A stretch of DNA of 64,000 bases from Todiramphus chloris collaris (taxonomy: Eukaryota; Chordata; Aves; Coraciiformes; Alcedinidae): positions 402,559 to 466,558 of the forward strand of contig JANVCC010000014.1 of NCBI GenBank assembly GCA_025345505.1, written 5' to 3'. The first letter of the stretch is position 1, and each line of letters starts with the position of its first letter. Of the stretch, positions 61,067 to 64,000 are shown in pieces. The position numbers and the translations under genes are program-made. The notes under the pieces are model-generated. The model did not search any database and was not told the origin of the DNA. It saw only the letters and a list, made by a program, of their open reading frames with translations.

Positions 61067-63723
61067 GCAAGATCAGTTGATGTTGCTCAAATACATGTCA
61101 CAAGATCTGCAGGCACACTTACAACATTTAATATAATAGAACAGCTTACACTGATTTTCCTGCAGATGCAATTCACGATTTTGTAGAACAATGACCTTCC
61201 TTAAAATCCTGACATGCCCCCGGCTTTTAATAGCCAGTTCAGTTGATTAGTTTCAAATAAGAACAACATTATGGTTTGTCATTGTTAGATGAAACACTAT
61301 ACATGAATATTAGTATTAGCTATTCTACAGTCCTTTTTGTATTCTACTCAAATACTTAAGTTGAATGAGATTTTGTACTCTTGGCTAATGCATCTGATTA
61401 CAAATCCAAATATACAGTACACATATGGCTAAGATACCAACAACATCTGATTAGATCATTAATATGACTGTAGACAATAACAAGGCATTTCAAACCAAAT
61501 TACAGAGCACTGCTATAATACAGTCCTGATATCAATTATAGGATTTAAAATATAATGAATTCAACACTATTTCACCAAAGAGACAGGGGGGAAAAAAAAA
61601 AAGTGAAACTCATCATAACAGAGCTCTATTTTGAAGCACATGCTTTATTTTCCAGTCTCTTATACAATACAGGTTCAGGAAATTATTTCATGACCTCATT
61701 TCCCCCAACAGCATTTGTTCTGAGGCTGGGCTGTAAGGAGCTTTGCAGTGCCCCGTGCTTTGCTGATTGCAGCCCTGGTGCTCTGCAACTAATGGGGCCC
61801 AGATGGGGCCAAGAACAAACAAAATGAGCTGGGTGGGAAGGGACTGATTTATAGCCCTACTCATTCTCCTCCCCCTCCAAAATAAACAAACCTCAAAAAA
61901 AAGCAAATTTACTCAGCTGTCAGAGAAATGTCTAGCTCACATGATATGTGTACACACTTAGATGTCTCAAAACGGAGCAAGAAAATGAGACCATCAGATG
62001 TGTTCTTCCTGATAGGGTAGGCTCATCTGTAACTACTATAACTGCTGTATCTTTTTGGAGTCATTGCCTTGGAGGAAAATTTGGCCTGTGAGGGCTAGTA
62101 AGAAGTCTGGTAAGCTATTTGTGGTATTTCAACCAAATGGTATGCATTTTCTATGTGTATGGTATGGCCTAGGATCTCCAAGGGCTATTGCATATGGGAA
62201 GTGCAGTACAACAGAAGACCAGCCTGTTTGTGAGTGCCCGCCTGCTTATACAACTGATCTATGAAAATATTTCATTCTAGGTGTATGAAGAGTTACCAGA
62301 TAATATATAAAATGAAGTATGCTTCCTTTAAAATAAATGCAGTCTAGAGGTAGAAGTAAATCTTCCATTCATGCATGAAATCTCTCACATTTAATTTTTG
62401 CCCTTTCTACAGATGTTGTCTTTTTACACCAAGAAAAGAAATGGCTTTTGTCAATGGTGAATAAGACTCTTGTGTAAGTCAATTTTTATAGGGTATGTTT
62501 TTTCATCTGGCCTTCTTCATGTTTGTTGTAAAGTGATGATCCAAGAGCAACCTCACGCAGATAAAATTGTTTTATAAGGTAACAACACAGCATGATTTAT
62601 ATACTACTGCTTGACCTACAAAATAGAATGTGTGATTAAACAATGTTCTGAGATTGGACATGATGATAAGTAAAGGACAGTAAACTGGCCTGAGAATAAT
62701 TATAAATATATTGTCATATCTCCTGACACCTCCACTTGATTAATCATTACAAATATTGATTTTCAGTAATACTTCCAAGTTTTGAAAGAATGGTTATGAT
62801 TTAGAAATCAAATGTGCATTTTAAATACTATTTTAGGCTCAAAAGCTGGACTCTGAAAATGGTAGCATCAGACCTACTATCTGCAGTTCCAGGAGTATGT
62901 GGGGAAAAAACATCTCTGAAATTATTGGAGCTGAGTATGTGGCAAGGTGGCTCTGATTTCACCAAAATAATGCCACATGGCTCTCAGGCAGTGATGGCTG
63001 CGAACCCTCAGCTCTAGGTGGAAGCTGGCCTCCTAATTGTTTGCAGAAGCTGCTGACATGTTAGACAAGTAAGAAGTGCTTGTGAACACACACTGAAGTG
63101 TCAACTTCGATGTGTTAACAACATCTAACTATCTTTCCAGCACAATGTAATACCGTATCATTTATATACTTGTGTACTGTATTCATGTTGTTTTGTTCAT
63201 ATTCTTAATTTACCCATGAGTCCTTGCAACAGGAAGCAAGAATCAACCACAGCTTCATGCATTTTTTCTTAGGAAAATTGGTTATCAAATGCAAAATTTT
63301 GGAGAAATGTGGTTCCTTCACTGTCTGGAAAGTCTGTCTCTGAGCATTACAAGAACAAAGAAGAGAGATGAGGAAGAAGTCCTTTATAAGCTTAACAAAC
63401 AAACTATTAATTTCACATTTTAAAAATATTTAGCTGCTGGTTGAGGAATTGTTTAATGATGTTCCATCAAAAAAAATGTAAAGATACCCCAAGGATATTC
63501 ATATTGCTCTTCTGTGGCAGTGGAATGACTGGTAATAAAAGAAAAATTCCAGTGCAGGAAGAAAGGAGGAGAAGATGCAGGTCCCCCAAGAATCTCTCCA
63601 ATTGAGGACAGCATCTCACTTTGTTATACGCATAAAACAGCAGTGATTATTTGGTAACTTAACTGTGCATTCTTGTCACTAAATTAGAATATGAAATATT
63701 AGGGTTTATATTTCCCTACTTAG
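61067..63723. other. Unique sequence, no gene recognised
   Basis: About 2.7 kb of AT-rich sequence with an A-rich stretch near 61592-61601. The 90-codon frame at 61555-61827 and the 69-codon frame at 62055-62264 show no recognisable domain. Confidence 0.5.
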
Positions 63724-63969
63724 AGAAGTGGCAGATGCTCTTTATACAAAAGAAAAAGCCTCACTGAAAGAAAAGCCTTACTGGACTTCCAGTCCATAAA
63801 TGCCTGGCTCCGAGACTGGTGTTGTGAGCAGGGCTTTGGGTTTTTTCATCATGGCTGGTTTTACAAGACACCAGATCTGATGGTAATATGTGGTAAAGGC
63901 TTGTCTCAAAGCGGGAAAAGAGTTCTAGGACAAGAATTAGCAGGGTTCATTCATAGGGCTTTAAACTAG
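63724..63969 (+). pseudogene. CR1 ORF1 C-terminus, SGNH-esterase-like, catalytic pair replaced
   Basis: An 82-codon open stretch without an early Met, ending at the stop 63967-63969. It reads INAWLRDWCCEQGFGFF, then YKTPDLM, and ends SQSGKRVLGQELAGF then HRALN, matching the last block of the CR1 ORF1 protein. In the family this block has a D-x-x-H pair in a D-G-x-H-L-S context, the aspartate and histidine of an SGNH/GDSL-type esterase domain. Here the aligned residues are C-G-K-G-L-S, so both catalytic positions are changed. The preceding part of ORF1 is not recognisable upstream of about 63750, where a stop (63721-63723) lies in frame. The role of the esterase domain in retrotransposition is not settled. 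Confidence 0.7.
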
Positions 63970-64000
63970 ATTCAGAGGGGGATGGGGTTGTAGCTGGGTT
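63724..64000 (+). mobile_element. CR1: CR1 LINE, end of ORF1 and ORF1-ORF2 spacer, continues beyond the window
   Basis: Unlike every other CR1 piece here, this one comes from the 5' half of the element. It encodes the end of ORF1 followed by the purine-rich spacer (AGAGGGGGATGGGG), and the window ends inside it. Homology is convincing from about 63760 to the edge. A copy that retains ORF1 is either near full length or a 5' fragment; the following sequence would decide. Confidence 0.72.

Overview
The window looks like non-coding nuclear DNA from a bird. The evidence is about ten remnants of the CR1 LINE (chicken repeat 1), with their characteristic ATTCTATG-type 3' tails and ORF2 reverse-transcriptase protein, plus three solo LTRs of families I recognise as avian endogenous retrovirus LTRs. 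I find no convincing host protein-coding exon, no tRNA or rRNA gene, no CRISPR array and no prokaryotic feature. The DNA is AT-rich, and the longest open frames outside repeats (about 130-145 codons) look like chance. It is either intergenic or inside a long intron; the sequence alone does not say which.

Layout. 1-780 is unique sequence. 781-1551 is a solo LTR with a perfect 5-bp target-site duplication. 2608-3678 is a 5'-truncated, frameshifted CR1 on +. 3679-23747 is about 20 kb with almost no recognisable transposon, broken only by a (CTTCC)n microsatellite holding a 10-N assembly gap (11507-11615). 23748-25157 is a minus-strand CR1 split by a plus-strand CR1, with another CR1 3' end next to it (25204-25495). 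25496-40239 is mostly unique, with two short CR1 scraps and an AT-rich palindrome cluster. 40240-43052 holds two same-strand (minus) CR1 copies; the second keeps a 337-codon open ORF2 C-terminal segment. 43053-54213 is another repeat-poor block. 54214-61066 is dense in insertions: two oppositely oriented solo LTRs of one family, three CR1 pieces and a 240-bp purine (GAAAAA)n tract. At 63724-64000 a plus-strand CR1 enters, showing the end of ORF1 (an SGNH-esterase-like C-terminus with its catalytic pair replaced), and runs off the window.

The elements do not form a pathway; they are independent insertions. The most informative points are the nested CR1s with a chimeric open frame across the junction, the 18-bp duplication at a CR1 5' truncation point, a 17-bp array inside a CR1 3' UTR, the ORF1 tail at the edge, and a pyrimidine tract ending in CAG|GTATG that could be a recursive-splice point if the region is intronic on +. 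I did not find a new biological system.
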